Assembly: GCA_030426085.1 (NCBI GenBank)
Contig: JAUHYW010000031.1
Coordinates: 1-64,000, forward strand
DNA: 64,000 bases
Direction of reading: 5' to 3'
Origin: a bacterium
GTDB lineage: Bacteria > Myxococcota_A > Bradymonadia > UBA7976 > UBA1532
Shown: in pieces, positions 49,763-58,608 of the stretch
Position numbering within the stretch: the first letter of the stretch is position 1
How the letters are laid out: each line of letters opens with the position of its first letter
Translations under genes and position numbers: made by a program
The notes under the pieces: model-generated
Told to the model about the DNA's origin: nothing
Database searches by the model: none
Seen by the model: only the letters and a program-made list of their open reading frames with translations

Positions 49763-49865
49763 GCACCCGGGCATTTGCCGGCCAACGCCGTCGACCTCGG
49801 GGTCGATTTCGAGGCCGGGCGGCGCGGGCCGGGGCCGGTCGGTGGCGGCGGCCGGCGCCCGGCGC

Positions 49866-49871
49866 TATACT
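49866..49871 (+). promoter_or_regulatory. -10-like TATACT before ArsA operon
   Basis: The 17-bp string GCGCCCGGCGCTATACT (49855-49871) is the same as that before the MopE-like lipoprotein gene. Transcription would start near 49878. No clear -35 is visible. Confidence 0.5.
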
Positions 49872-49915
49872 CCCCGCTCCCTCGACCCTCCCCCGACCCG
49901 AGAGTGGCCCCCTCC

Positions 49916-50830
49916 GTGCACTTCCTCGACCGGCGAGTCCTCCTCATCAGCGGCAAGGGCGGCGTGGGCCGCACCACCGTCACCGTGGCCCTCGCCCGGG
50001 CGGCGGCCCGGGCCGGCAAGCGCACGCTGGTCTGCGAGATCGCCAACCCCGAGGGCGGCCCGTCGGCTATCGGGCGGCTGCTGGGCCTCGACGGGGTGGG
50101 CCCCGAGCCGGTCGCCGTCGGGCCCCGGCTCGACGCGTGCCACCTGTGGGCCCGCACCGGGCACGCGCGCTTCCTGCAGTCGGTGCTGCCGGGCAAGGCG
50201 CTGGTCCGGGCCGCGCTGCGCTCGCGGGCGGTGGACAAGTTCCTCACCGCGGCGCCCTCGTTCCACGAGATGGGCCTCTTCTACCACCTGCTGACGCTGC
50301 TGCGGGCCGAGCGGGACGGCCGCCGGCGCCACGAGCTGATCGTGCTCGACATGCCGGCGACCGGGCACACCCTGGCGCTGACCGGGCTGCCCGAGATCCT
50401 GCTGCGGCTGATGCCCACCGGCCCCATCGCCGCCGCGCTGCGCGAGGGGCAGGCCGTCCTCAACGACCCCGATCAGGGCGCGGCGTGGGTGGTGACCCTG
50501 CCCGAGCAGCTCCCGGTGACCGAGGCCATCGAGCTGCTCGCCGGGTTGTCCGAGACCGAGATGCCGGCCGGCGGGGTGCTGCTCAACCGCATGCCGCCCG
50601 ACCCGTTCACCCCCGCCGAGCGGGCGGCGCTCGACGGCTGGATCGAGGGGCGGCAGGTCTTCGGCGAGGTGGCGTTCCGCCGCATCGAGGCCGCCGCCGA
50701 GGCCCGGGCCCGGCTCGAGGATCGCGTCGAGGTGCCGGTGCTGACCCTGCCCGAGCTGGGCGACGAGCCGGTGCCGGGGCTGGTCGGCGCGCTGGCCAAC
50801 TACATGGCGGTCGACGGGGGCGGGCGATGA
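49916..50830 (+). CDS. ArsA-like ATPase, first paralogue
   Basis: A 304-residue P-loop ATPase of the ArsA/Get3/MinD group. Deviant Walker A KGGVGRTT with the signature Lys (about 13-20), switch-type VLDMPATGHTLALTGLPEILLRL and the C-terminal VGALANYMAV. The usual second P-loop half is missing, so two such proteins probably pair; the second copy is the next gene. These pairs occur with actinobacterial and myxobacterial stress or membrane-insertion loci. GTG 49916 begins HFLDRRVLLISGKGGVG; GTG 49904 is an alternative. The stop overlaps the next ATG as ATGA. Confidence 0.87.
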   Translation: MHFLDRRVLLISGKGGVGRTTVTVALARAAARAGKRTLVCEIANPEGGPSAIGRLLGLDGVGPEPVAVGPRLDACHLWARTGHARFLQSVLPGKALVRAALRSRAVDKFLTAAPSFHEMGLFYHLLTLLRAERDGRRRHELIVLDMPATGHTLALTGLPEILLRLMPTGPIAAALREGQAVLNDPDQGAAWVVTLPEQLPVTEAIELLAGLSETEMPAGGVLLNRMPPDPFTPAERAALDGWIEGRQVFGEVAFRRIEAAAEARARLEDRVEVPVLTLPELGDEPVPGLVGALANYMAVDGGGR

Positions 50831-51972
50831 CCGGCCCCGTCGCGCGCATGCTCGAAGAGAAACGGGTCGTGGTCTGCTGCGGGGCCGGCGGGGTGGGCAA
50901 GACCACCGTCTCGGCCTCGCTGGCCATCGCCGCGGCCCGCGCCGGCCGGCGGGTGCTGGTGGTCACCATCGACCCCAGCAAGCGGCTGGCCGAGACCCTC
51001 GGCGTCGAGCGCAACCCGCCCGAGCCGGTGCCGCTGCCCGCCGAGCGGCTGGCGGCGGCGGGCATCGTCGAGGGCACCCTCGCCGCGTGGATGCTCGACC
51101 CCAAGCTGGTCTCCGACCGGGTGGTGGAGAACTTCGCCCGCAGCCCGGAGGACGCCCGCCGGCTGCTCGACAACCGGATGTATCGCAACATCACCGCGAT
51201 GATCGCCGGCTTGCAGGAGTACACCGCCGTCGAGGCGCTGCACGGCTTCGTGATGGAGGACGTCTACGACCTCGTCATCCTCGACACCCCGCCCAGCCGG
51301 GACGCGCTGCGCTTCCTCGACGCGCCCGACCGGGTGGCCATGTTCCTCGACCGGCGCATCTTCAACCTGTTCGTGCCCGGCGAGGGCAGCGCCATCCGGC
51401 GCATGGCGACCCGGCTCATCGAGAAGGTGATGGACGTCGCCTTCGGCGAGCAGACCCGGCGCGATCTCCAGCAGTTCTTCGACCTGTTCGGCGGGGTGCT
51501 CGACCACCTCAACCACAACCAGCACGAGATGCGGGCGTTCTTCAAGCAGCCCGACATCGGCTTCCTGCTGGTGACCTCGCCCGCCCGGGAGGCGCTGGCC
51601 GAGGCCGGCTTCTTCGCCCGCAAGACCCGCGACGAGCTGAAGATGCACCTGTGCGGCTATGTGCTCAACCGCAGCCTCGCCGCCCAGGCGGGCTACGCGA
51701 TGCCCGACCCCGCCGCGCTGCCCGACGACGCCGATCCGGCGCTGCGCTCGGGGCTGTCGACCCTGGCCGGGCTGGCCCGGGTCGAGCAGCAGAAGGTCGC
51801 CGAGCACCTCGCGCTCGCCGCCGATCTGGAGACCCGGGCCGGCGACGGCTTCGCCTGGGTGCTGCCGATGCTCGGCGGCGGCGCCGGCGATCTGGCCGAC
51901 CTGGTGCATCTGGCCGACGTGCTGGTCGCCGAGCGCCCCCCCGGGCACCCCGACTCCGAGGAGACCCCATGA
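50827..51972 (+). CDS. ArsA-like ATPase, second paralogue
   Basis: A 381-residue ArsA-family ATPase, with Walker A GAGGVGKTTVSASLAIAAARAG, then VVTIDPSKRLAETLGV, DTPPSRDALRFLDAPDRVAMFLD and FLLVTSPAREALAEAGFFARK. It is larger than the upstream copy, with an insertion of about 60 residues (EGSAIRRMATRLIEKVMD to NQHEMRAFF) that may be the client-binding helical part. Working with the first paralogue as a heterodimer is likely. ATG 50827 overlaps the upstream stop; its own stop overlaps the thioredoxin ATG. Confidence 0.9.
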   Translation: MTGPVARMLEEKRVVVCCGAGGVGKTTVSASLAIAAARAGRRVLVVTIDPSKRLAETLGVERNPPEPVPLPAERLAAAGIVEGTLAAWMLDPKLVSDRVVENFARSPEDARRLLDNRMYRNITAMIAGLQEYTAVEALHGFVMEDVYDLVILDTPPSRDALRFLDAPDRVAMFLDRRIFNLFVPGEGSAIRRMATRLIEKVMDVAFGEQTRRDLQQFFDLFGGVLDHLNHNQHEMRAFFKQPDIGFLLVTSPAREALAEAGFFARKTRDELKMHLCGYVLNRSLAAQAGYAMPDPAALPDDADPALRSGLSTLAGLARVEQQKVAEHLALAADLETRAGDGFAWVLPMLGGGAGDLADLVHLADVLVAERPPGHPDSEETP

Positions 51973-52586
51973 ACCGCATCGCCGCCCCGTCGCTGCTGGC
52001 CCTGACCGCCGCGCTGGCCCTCGGCTGCGCCCCGAAGGCGCCGGCCGACGCCCCGGTCGCCGCATCGAAGGCCGCCGAGCAGGCCGCCCCGCCGGCGAAG
52101 ACCGAGGCCGCCCCGAAGGCCGAGAAGGCCGAGAAGGCCGCCCGAAAGACGGTGGCGCTGAAGAAGCCGACCCCCGGCGAGCGCAAGGCGAAGCGGGCCA
52201 TCGAGTGGCCCGCTCAGGGCGTCGAGTGGGTCGAGGACTGGGCCGCCGCCCGGGCCCGCAGCGCCGAGAGCGGCAAGCCCATCTGTCTGGTGGTCTACGC
52301 CGACTGGTGCCCCCGCTGCAAAGAGCTGACGCCGCTGTTCGCCGAGCCCGATCTGATCGCGGCCAGCGAGGGGTTGATCATGGTCCGCCAGGACAACGAC
52401 GCCCGCCCCGACTGGCTGCAGCAGTACGCCGAGCAGGGCAGCTACGTGCCCCGCATCTTCTTCTTCGGCGCCGACGGCAACCTGCGCACCGACATCACCA
52501 GCGGGCACCCCCGCTACCCCTTCTTCTACTCGGCCCGGCAGAAGGCGGCGCTCGTCAAGAGCATGAAGACCGCCACCGGCGCCTGA
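51969..52586 (+). CDS. Thioredoxin-fold lipoprotein
   Basis: A 205-residue lipoprotein (lipobox LALGC, Cys20). After a Lys/Ala-rich linker (25-75) comes a thioredoxin fold with the active site YADWCPRCKEL (about 110-120) and a cis-Pro strand YVPRIFFFG. The domain matches thiol-disulphide reductases of the DsbD-gamma/thioredoxin_7 type. It acts in the periplasm. ATG 51969 overlaps the ArsA stop as ATGA, so the redox protein is translationally linked to the ATPase pair. Confidence 0.9.
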   Translation: MNRIAAPSLLALTAALALGCAPKAPADAPVAASKAAEQAAPPAKTEAAPKAEKAEKAARKTVALKKPTPGERKAKRAIEWPAQGVEWVEDWAAARARSAESGKPICLVVYADWCPRCKELTPLFAEPDLIAASEGLIMVRQDNDARPDWLQQYAEQGSYVPRIFFFGADGNLRTDITSGHPRYPFFYSARQKAALVKSMKTATGA

Positions 52587-52594
52587 GGAGGCCC

Positions 52595-53197
52595 ATGACC
52601 CCCTTCGAGCCCATCCGCGACCGGGACACGGTCTACGTCTGCGTCGACATCGAGGCCAGCGGGCATGTGCCCGCGCTGTTCAACATGGTCTCGATCGCCG
52701 GGGTCGAGGTCCGGCTGGACGGCGACCGCCACCAGCGGGGGGCGCACTTCTATCACGAGCTGCAGCCGGTCTGTGACGGCTTCGACCCCGAGGCGATGGC
52801 CATCCACGGCATCAGCGAGGCCCACCTGCGGGCCCACGGCGCGCCGGCGAAAGAGGTGATGGCCGAGATCGACCGCTGGACCCGGGCCCTGCTCGGCCCC
52901 GGCCAGCGGGCGCTGTTCGTGGGGCACAACGCCGCCTTCGACTGGAGCTTCGTCGCCTGGTACTTCAAGTGGGCCGGCATCGCCAACCCGTTCCGCTACG
53001 ACCCGCTCGACACCAAGGCGCTGACCATGGGGCGCTATGGGGTGCCGTGGCGCGAGGCCACCAAGACCGGCATCCTGAAGCGCCAGCCCGAGCTGGTGCG
53101 CCCCGATCCCGACACCGAGCACCACGCGCTGGTGGACGCCGAGTTCCAGGCGGACATCCTCATCGCGCTGCTCGACGGGCGGGGCCCGACCCGGTGA
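52595..53197 (+). CDS. DEDDh-type 3'-5' exonuclease
   Basis: A 200-residue exonuclease of the DnaQ/RNase T group. The DEDDh residues are in place: D18 and E20 in VCVDIEASG, D116 in FVGHNAAFDWSFV, H176 and D181 in EHHALVDAEFQ. It would trim single-stranded RNA or DNA. RNase T and oligoribonuclease are the closest kinds by size; substrate is unclear. GAGGAGG precedes ATG 52595 by four bases. It is the last gene of the ArsA operon, 8 nt behind the thioredoxin stop. Confidence 0.9.
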   Translation: MTPFEPIRDRDTVYVCVDIEASGHVPALFNMVSIAGVEVRLDGDRHQRGAHFYHELQPVCDGFDPEAMAIHGISEAHLRAHGAPAKEVMAEIDRWTRALLGPGQRALFVGHNAAFDWSFVAWYFKWAGIANPFRYDPLDTKALTMGRYGVPWREATKTGILKRQPELVRPDPDTEHHALVDAEFQADILIALLDGRGPTR

Positions 53198-53381
53198 CGG
53201 GGCCGATGACGGGGCGGCGAACGGCCGGATCCTGACCTGAACCCGACACTTCGTCGGCCCCCGCGGGCGCGGCCGAAACGGCAGATCGCCCCGAGAGATC
53301 GCCGCTCGACTTGCGCAACGCGGTCAACGACGAAACAATGAGCTTGCATATGGGGGGCCCGGACCTGACCGGGTGTCATTC

Positions 53382-53402
53382 GGCCGGGGGGGCTTCCCGG
53401 CC
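53382..53402 (+). promoter_or_regulatory. Leader hairpin before the unknown gene at 53421
   Basis: GGCCGGG (53382-53388) pairs with CCCGGCC (53396-53402), with a seven-base loop, just ahead of the AAGGAG Shine-Dalgarno (53408-53413). The rest of the 223-bp gap has no gene. Confidence 0.4.
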
Positions 53403-53420
53403 CGCGAAAGGAGAATTCCC

Positions 53421-53969
53421 GTGATGGGTGGAGGCCGCTCGGCTGTAGCGGCAAAGATCAGCCCGGAGAAGTTGCGCGAGGCGGTGCTCGAGGCGTTCGA
53501 GGCCGAGGAGGTGGGCACCGAGACGTTCGACGACTTCTACGACGTCAAGACATGGTGCCGATCCCACAGCGAGATGCTCGGGGGCGAGGTGGGCCAGGAG
53601 GCCTGGTACATCTGGAAGAGCGGCGACTACGCCGTGATGGGCGACCTGAGCATGGACCTGCCCCAGAGCGCAGACGCGCTCGCCCGGCTGTCGAAGCGCG
53701 TGGGCGGGGTGGTCGCCGCGGCGATCGACCCCTACCAGGAGTACGCGTTCTTCGCGTACTTCGAGGACGGCGCGCTCAAGCGACGGCTGGTGCTCGAAGA
53801 CGAGCAGATCCTGGAAGAGGGGCTGCCGGTCAAGGCCGAGCGGGGGCGTCACATCGACGACTTCAACGAGGAGGAGGCCGGGCGGCTGTGGCTCAGCTAC
53901 AAGCTGCCGACCTTCGACCACGACCCGCTCGAAGGCCCGTTCCACTGCGTGGCGGCCAAGGTCGGCTGA
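53421..53969 (+). CDS. Unknown cytosolic protein
   Basis: A 182-residue acidic protein. GTG 53421 is six bases after AAGGAGA; ATG 53424 is also possible. Residues 10-60 are helical and charged (SPEKLREAVLEAFEAEEVGTETFDDFYDVKTW), followed by WYIWKSGDYAVMGDLSMDLPQSADALARLSKRVGGVVAAAIDPYQEYAFFAYF and a closing GRLWLSYKLPTFDHDPLEGPFHCVAAK. The order of strands and conserved-looking aromatic residues suggests a small alpha/beta fold such as those of immunity-type proteins, but I recognise no family. It stands alone, with its own leader. Confidence 0.65.
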   Translation: MMGGGRSAVAAKISPEKLREAVLEAFEAEEVGTETFDDFYDVKTWCRSHSEMLGGEVGQEAWYIWKSGDYAVMGDLSMDLPQSADALARLSKRVGGVVAAAIDPYQEYAFFAYFEDGALKRRLVLEDEQILEEGLPVKAERGRHIDDFNEEEAGRLWLSYKLPTFDHDPLEGPFHCVAAKVG

Positions 53970-53987
53970 CCGCGGCGGACGCCCGCA

Positions 53988-54929
53988 TCAGCGCTCGGCC
54001 GCCTTCGGGCGGGACCAGCGGCGCTGGTGGTGCAGGGTCAGGCGACCCTCGCTCTGCCGGGTGGTGAACGTGGTGCGCCCGGGCCCCCGCAGCACGCGGG
54101 GGTCGTCGTCGTCGGCCTTGTAGCCGGCGGCGAGCAGCGCCTCTTCGAATCGCTTCTGCAGCGCCGGCGCGTCGGCGGTCTGCACCGTCGCCGCGTACCG
54201 CTCGACATCGGTGGAGCGCGCGCCGCCCCGGCGGGCGTGGTACCGGCCGGCTTCGAATCCGACGAGCGGCGTCTCGCCGAGCGCCGCGATCCACGGCGCC
54301 CCGGTCGTCAGCAGCGTGGACGGCGGCGGCAGCGGCCCCTCGGGGTCGGCGTCGTCGAGCACCATCTCGACCCGGGACGGCCGCTCGGGCGGGCTGCTGA
54401 TCGTCCAGGTCAGCGTGCCCCGCTCGGGGTGCGTCACCGGAGGCGTCGGCCGGGCCGCGTCGCCGGCCCAGGCGGTGATCGCGGCCTTCACCTGCGCCTC
54501 GAGGCGCGCCCCCCGCAGCGGCGTGATCCAGCGCAGCACGAGCCGGCGGGCCCCCGGCTGCGGCTTCAGCAGCCGCATGCGGCGGTACAGCTCGACCTCG
54601 ACCAGCTTGGCGTCGGCCGGCACCAGCGCCCGGGCGTGCGCCGGGCCGCCGGCCGGATGCGGCACCGGGGACTGGGCCTCGAAGAACCGATCGCGCATCA
54701 GGCTGCGCACGCTGTCGAGCTGGGCCTTCTCGGCCGGATCGGGCGCCTTCGCCCGCAGCGGCGCGGCGGTGCCCGGGACGTGGGTCGGCGGCTGCCCGAT
54801 GGGGGCCTGCTCGGGGGCGGCCGGCGCGGCGGCAGTGGGCGCAGGCTCGGCCGGCGGGGGGGCCTCCGAGCGGCAGCCCGGGGACAGCGCCAGCGCGGCG
54901 AGCAGCGCCGCGCGTCGGATCGGGCCCAT
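53988..54929 (-). CDS. Lipoprotein of unknown function
   Basis: A 313-residue lipoprotein (lipobox LSPGC, Cys19) starting at ATG 54929 with GGAGGATGTC upstream. After an Ala/Pro linker (20-70), the body has several stretches like LVEVELYRRMRLLKPQPGARRLVLRWITP, YHARRGGARSTDVERYAATVQTADAPALQKRFEEALLAAGY and a positively charged end (HHQRRWSRPKAAER). Predicted alpha/beta; no catalytic motif was seen. It lies divergent from the pyrophosphatase-like gene. Confidence 0.72.
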   Translation of the reverse strand: MGPIRRAALLAALALSPGCRSEAPPPAEPAPTAAAPAAPEQAPIGQPPTHVPGTAAPLRAKAPDPAEKAQLDSVRSLMRDRFFEAQSPVPHPAGGPAHARALVPADAKLVEVELYRRMRLLKPQPGARRLVLRWITPLRGARLEAQVKAAITAWAGDAARPTPPVTHPERGTLTWTISSPPERPSRVEMVLDDADPEGPLPPPSTLLTTGAPWIAALGETPLVGFEAGRYHARRGGARSTDVERYAATVQTADAPALQKRFEEALLAAGYKADDDDPRVLRGPGRTTFTTRQSEGRLTLHHQRRWSRPKAAER

Positions 54930-55065
54930 GACATCCTCCTGTGCGGGTCGCGGTCGCCCTGCTGTATGCCGCACCCGCCTTCGGAAATCCACCGCTGGCC
55001 ACGGGGCCGATTCTGGGCCACCCTGCCCCCGACCCGCCTTGCCCGACCCTGCGCCGGAGGCCACC

Positions 55066-56442
55066 ATGCGCCCGCTGCTCGTCCTCGACATCGTCGGCCT
55101 GACCCCGGCCCTGCTCGAACACATGCCCCGGGTGCGGGCGGTCGGCGCCGACGGCTTCACCGCGCCGCTCGACGGGGTGCTGCCGGCGGTCACCTGCACC
55201 GCGCAGTCGAGCATGCTCACCGGGACCCTGCCCCGGGAGCACGGGATCGTGGCCAACGGCTGGTACTTCCGCGATCTGGCCGAGGTCTGGCTGTGGCGCC
55301 AGTCGAACCACCTCGTGCAGCGGCCGAAGGTGTGGCACGCCGCCCGCGCGCGCTTCGGCGAGGGCTTCACCACCGCCAAGATGTTCTGGTGGTACAACAT
55401 GTACGCCGACGTGCAGTGGGCCGCCACGCCCCGCCCGGTCTACCCGGCCGACGGCCGCAAGCTGCCCAGCATCCACACCGACCCCCCCGAGCTGAAGGCC
55501 GCGCTCCAGGGCCCGCTGGGCACCTTCCCCCTGTTCAACTTCTGGGGCCCCACCGCCGACCTGAAGTCCAGCGACTGGATCGCCCGGGCCACCCGGCAGG
55601 TCATCGACGCCCACCGGCCGAGCCTGACCCTGTGCTACCTGCCCCACCTGGACTACGACCTCCAGCGCCACGGCCCTCACGGGCCCGAGGCGAAGGCCGC
55701 CGCCGCCGAGATCGACCGGGTGGCCGGCGACCTGATCGACCACGCCCGGGGGCAGGGCTACGCGGTGATCGTGGTCAGCGAGTACGGCATCACCCCGGTC
55801 ACCGACGGGGTGCACATCAACCGGGCGCTGCGCGAGGCGGGGCTGCTGAAGGCCAACGTCGTCGACACCGGCTGGGAGCTGCTCGACGCCGGGGCGAGCG
55901 ACGCGTTCGCCGTCGCCGACCACCAGGTGGCCCACGTCTACGTGCGCCGGGCGGAGGACGTGCCGAAGGTCAAGGGGCTGCTCGAGGCGCTCGACGGCGT
56001 CGAGCGGGTGCTGGACGCCGAGGGCAAGCGCGAGGCGGGGCTCGACCACCCCCGCAGCGGCGAGCTGGTCGCGCTCGCCGCGCCCGACCGCTGGTTCACC
56101 TACTACTACTGGCTCGATGACGCGGTGATGCCCGACTTCGCCCGCACCGTCGACATCCACCGCAAGCCGGGCTACGACCCGGTCGAGCTCTTCCTCGACC
56201 CCCGGATCGCGCTGCCCAAGGTCAAAGTGGGGCTGACGCTGCTCAAGAAGATGCTCGGCCTGCGCTACTACATGGACGTCATCCCGCTCGACGCGACGCT
56301 GGTGCGGGGCAGCCACGGGCGGCTGCCGGCGAAGGACGAGGACGGCCCGGTGGTGCTCTCCACCGAGGTCATCGGGGCCGCCGATCGGCTGCCGATGACC
56401 GGCGTCTTCGACCTGATGCTCGACACCCTCGCCCGGGATTGA
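55066..56442 (+). CDS. Nucleotide pyrophosphatase/phosphodiesterase of the alkaline phosphatase superfamily
   Basis: A 458-residue enzyme. The metal-binding Asp is in LLVLDIVGLTPALLEHMPRVRAVGADG, the nucleophilic Thr in LPAVTCTAQSSMLTGTLPREHGIVANGWYF, and further ligands in YLPHLDYDLQRHGPHGPE, VVSEYGITPV and GSHGRLP. This is the type I phosphodiesterase/nucleotide pyrophosphatase plan. No signal peptide is seen, so it acts in the cytosol. One metal site reads SEYG where many relatives have SDHG, so metal use may differ. Confidence 0.88.
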   Translation: MRPLLVLDIVGLTPALLEHMPRVRAVGADGFTAPLDGVLPAVTCTAQSSMLTGTLPREHGIVANGWYFRDLAEVWLWRQSNHLVQRPKVWHAARARFGEGFTTAKMFWWYNMYADVQWAATPRPVYPADGRKLPSIHTDPPELKAALQGPLGTFPLFNFWGPTADLKSSDWIARATRQVIDAHRPSLTLCYLPHLDYDLQRHGPHGPEAKAAAAEIDRVAGDLIDHARGQGYAVIVVSEYGITPVTDGVHINRALREAGLLKANVVDTGWELLDAGASDAFAVADHQVAHVYVRRAEDVPKVKGLLEALDGVERVLDAEGKREAGLDHPRSGELVALAAPDRWFTYYYWLDDAVMPDFARTVDIHRKPGYDPVELFLDPRIALPKVKVGLTLLKKMLGLRYYMDVIPLDATLVRGSHGRLPAKDEDGPVVLSTEVIGAADRLPMTGVFDLMLDTLARD

Positions 56443-56464
56443 TCGACGATCGCGCGCCGCACGC

Positions 56465-56493
56465 TTGACCACGCGCCGCGAACCGGGTATCTC
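56465..56493 (+). promoter_or_regulatory. Sigma-70-type promoter of rplM-rpsI
   Basis: TTGACC (56465-56470) and TATCTC (56488-56493) are 17 bases apart, close to the housekeeping consensus. This is the best -35/-10 pair in the window. The leader is about 60 nt. Confidence 0.65.
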
Positions 56494-56514
56494 TGCGCGC
56501 CCGTTTTTCTCGCG

Positions 56515-56534
56515 CCCCGGCGGCTTTGCCGGGG
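56515..56534 (+). promoter_or_regulatory. Leader hairpin of rplM
   Basis: CCCCGGC (56515-56521) pairs with GCCGGGG (56528-56534) over a six-base loop in the untranslated leader. A place for L13 feedback binding, as known for rplM in other bacteria, is possible but not shown. Confidence 0.45.
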
Positions 56535-56558
56535 CCCCGCTCGACAGAGGTCAACGCA

Positions 56559-57017
56559 ATGTACACGCGCTCCACGCCCACCGCGGAGGCGATCGCCCAG
56601 CGCCAGTGGTGGGTGGTCGACCTGGACGGTGAGACGGTGGGTCGGGCGGCTTCGCGTATCGCGCACATCCTGCGCGGTAAGCACAAGCCGTCGTATACCC
56701 CCCACGTCGACGATGGCGACTACGTCATCGTGCTCAACGCCGACAAGGTGCAGTTCAAGGGCAACAAGTGGCAGCAGAAGCGTTACTACCATCACACCGG
56801 CTACGTCGGTGGGATCAAGGACGCCACCGCCGCCGAGGTGCTCGAACGCAAGCCCGAGGTCATCATCCAAAAGGCGGTCAAGGGCATGCTGCCCCGCGGA
56901 CCGCTCGGCCGGGCGATGCTCAAGAAGCTCAAGATCTACGCCGGCGGGGATCACCCCCACGGGGCGCAGCAGCCCCAGGTGCTGGATCTGAACACGGTGC
57001 TGGCGAAGTCGGCCTGA
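56559..57017 (+). CDS. rplM: 50S ribosomal protein L13
   Basis: A 152-residue protein with the L13 sequence [45 protein letters not shown] and the conserved [27 protein letters not shown]. It is slightly longer than the E. coli protein (142). L13 binds 23S rRNA early in 50S assembly. An upstream start at 56526 would add unlike sequence. Forms an operon with rpsI. Confidence 0.98.
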   Translation: MYTRSTPTAEAIAQRQWWVVDLDGETVGRAASRIAHILRGKHKPSYTPHVDDGDYVIVLNADKVQFKGNKWQQKRYYHHTGYVGGIKDATAAEVLERKPEVIIQKAVKGMLPRGPLGRAMLKKLKIYAGGDHPHGAQQPQVLDLNTVLAKSA

Positions 57018-57168
57018 GCCGCGTCGCCGCGAAGTCTGGTTCTTTTCGAGGTTTTTCCGAGGTTTCCCGCACGCGCGCAGCGATTTGCGACAACCGCCCC
57101 CGCCCTGCCGGGGGATACAAATCGGCCGGCGAGGTCGGGCGCGTGCGACGCCATCGAGGTTTTGAGAC

Positions 57169-57567
57169 ATGATCGAGCAGCCCGAACAGTGGCAGGCCGT
57201 GGGCCGACGCAAGAGCGCCGTCGCCCGGGTCTATCTTCGGCCGGGGACCGGCAAGGTCACCATCAACGGCCGTGAATTCGAGGACTACGTGCCGCGGGCC
57301 AACCTGCGCATGCTGATGATGGCGCCGTTCGAGGTCAGCGAGACCCTCGAGCAGTTCGACACCTACATCAACGTGCGCGGCGGCGGCATGAGCGGTCAGG
57401 CCGGCGCGATGCGCCACGGCATCACCCGGGCCCTGATGGAGTACGACCCCGAGCTGCGCAAGCCGCTCAAGCGGGCCGGCTACGTCACCCGCGACGCCCG
57501 GGTCGTCGAGCGCAAGAAGTACGGTCAGCCCGGCGCCCGCAAGCAGTTCCAGTTCAGCAAGCGCTGA
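57169..57567 (+). CDS. rpsI: 30S ribosomal protein S9
   Basis: A 132-residue protein with [30 protein letters not shown] and the conserved C-terminus [15 protein letters not shown], whose last Lys-Arg contacts P-site tRNA. Lies 151 nt behind rplM; the gap is pyrimidine-rich with three copies of CGAGGTTT, which might be part of translational control. Followed at 8 nt by argC. Confidence 0.98.
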   Translation: MIEQPEQWQAVGRRKSAVARVYLRPGTGKVTINGREFEDYVPRANLRMLMMAPFEVSETLEQFDTYINVRGGGMSGQAGAMRHGITRALMEYDPELRKPLKRAGYVTRDARVVERKKYGQPGARKQFQFSKR

Positions 57568-57575
57568 GCCGGCCG

Positions 57576-58592
57576 ATGGCGCGGCGAGCGGCCCTGGTCG
57601 GGGCCAGCGGATACACCGGCGTCGAGGCGCTGCGGCTCTTGTCGCGGCACCCCGACATCGATCTCACCGCTTTGTGCGCCGGCCGCATGGCCGGCCGCCC
57701 GCTCGCCGAGGTCGCCCCGGCCTTCACCGGGGTGGCCGCGCCGCCGCTCGAGCCCTTCGACCCGAAGGCGGTCGCCGCGGCGGCCGACTTCGCCTTCCTC
57801 GCCCTGCCCCACGGCACCGCCCAGGACGCCGCGGCCGACCTGCTGGCCGAAGGGGTCCGGGTCATCGACCTCAGCGCCGACCACCGCTTCGACGACCCGG
57901 CGGCCTACGCCGCGATCTACGGCGAGCACCGCCGGCCGGGCTCGCTGGCCGAGACGGTCTACGGCCTGCCCGAGCACAACCGGGGCCGCATCGCGAAGAG
58001 CCGGCTGGTGGGCTGCCCCGGGTGCTACCCGACCAGCGTCATCCTGGCCGCGAGCCCCGCGGTGCGGGCCGGCTGGGCCGTCGGCGACGTCATCGCCGAC
58101 TGCAAGTCGGGGGTCAGCGGCGCCGGCCGCAACCCGGGGGCCGGCACCCACTACCCCGAGACCGCCGACGGGCTGCACGCCTACAAGACGCTGGCCCACC
58201 GCCACGCCCCCGAGATGAGCCGCAACCTGGGCGGGGCCCGGGTGCACTTCGTGCCCCACCTGGTGCCCATCGTGCGGGGCATCCTGTCGACGGTCTACCT
58301 CCGGCTCGATACACCGCGGACGCTCGACGCCGCGCGGGCGCTGTACGCCGAGGCGTACGACGACGAGCCCTTCGTGCACGTCCTGCCGGCGGGGGCCCAC
58401 CCCGACCCGCGGCACGTCCGGGGCACCAACCGGTGCCACATCGGGCTCTTCGTCGACGGCGACCTGCTCGTGGTGCAGGCGGCCATCGACAACCTGGGCA
58501 AAGGCGCCGCCGGGCAGGCGGTGCAGTGCTTCAACCTTATGGCCGGCCTGCCCGAGACCACCGGGCTCGAACACACCGCGCTGTTCCCGTGA
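57576..58592 (+). CDS. argC: N-acetyl-gamma-glutamyl-phosphate reductase
   Basis: A 338-residue enzyme of arginine synthesis. It reduces N-acetylglutamyl phosphate to the semialdehyde with NADPH. NADP-binding GASGYTG at 9-15, catalytic Cys150 in VGCPGCYPTSV, SGVSGAGRNP and the PHLVPIVRGILSTVY stretch agree with type I ArgC. Start 57576 is 8 nt after the S9 stop, so it may be co-expressed with ribosomal genes. No other arg gene is in the window. Confidence 0.96.
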   Translation: MARRAALVGASGYTGVEALRLLSRHPDIDLTALCAGRMAGRPLAEVAPAFTGVAAPPLEPFDPKAVAAAADFAFLALPHGTAQDAAADLLAEGVRVIDLSADHRFDDPAAYAAIYGEHRRPGSLAETVYGLPEHNRGRIAKSRLVGCPGCYPTSVILAASPAVRAGWAVGDVIADCKSGVSGAGRNPGAGTHYPETADGLHAYKTLAHRHAPEMSRNLGGARVHFVPHLVPIVRGILSTVYLRLDTPRTLDAARALYAEAYDDEPFVHVLPAGAHPDPRHVRGTNRCHIGLFVDGDLLVVQAAIDNLGKGAAGQAVQCFNLMAGLPETTGLEHTALFP

Positions 58593-58608
58593 GCGGCGGG
58601 GCCGCCTG

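Noticed and set aside
48463-50247. 594-residue minus-strand frame covering the ferritin-like gene and ArsA start
   Set aside because: Arg/Pro/Gly-rich frame-shifted shadow of the diiron gene that extends antisense into the ArsA gene.
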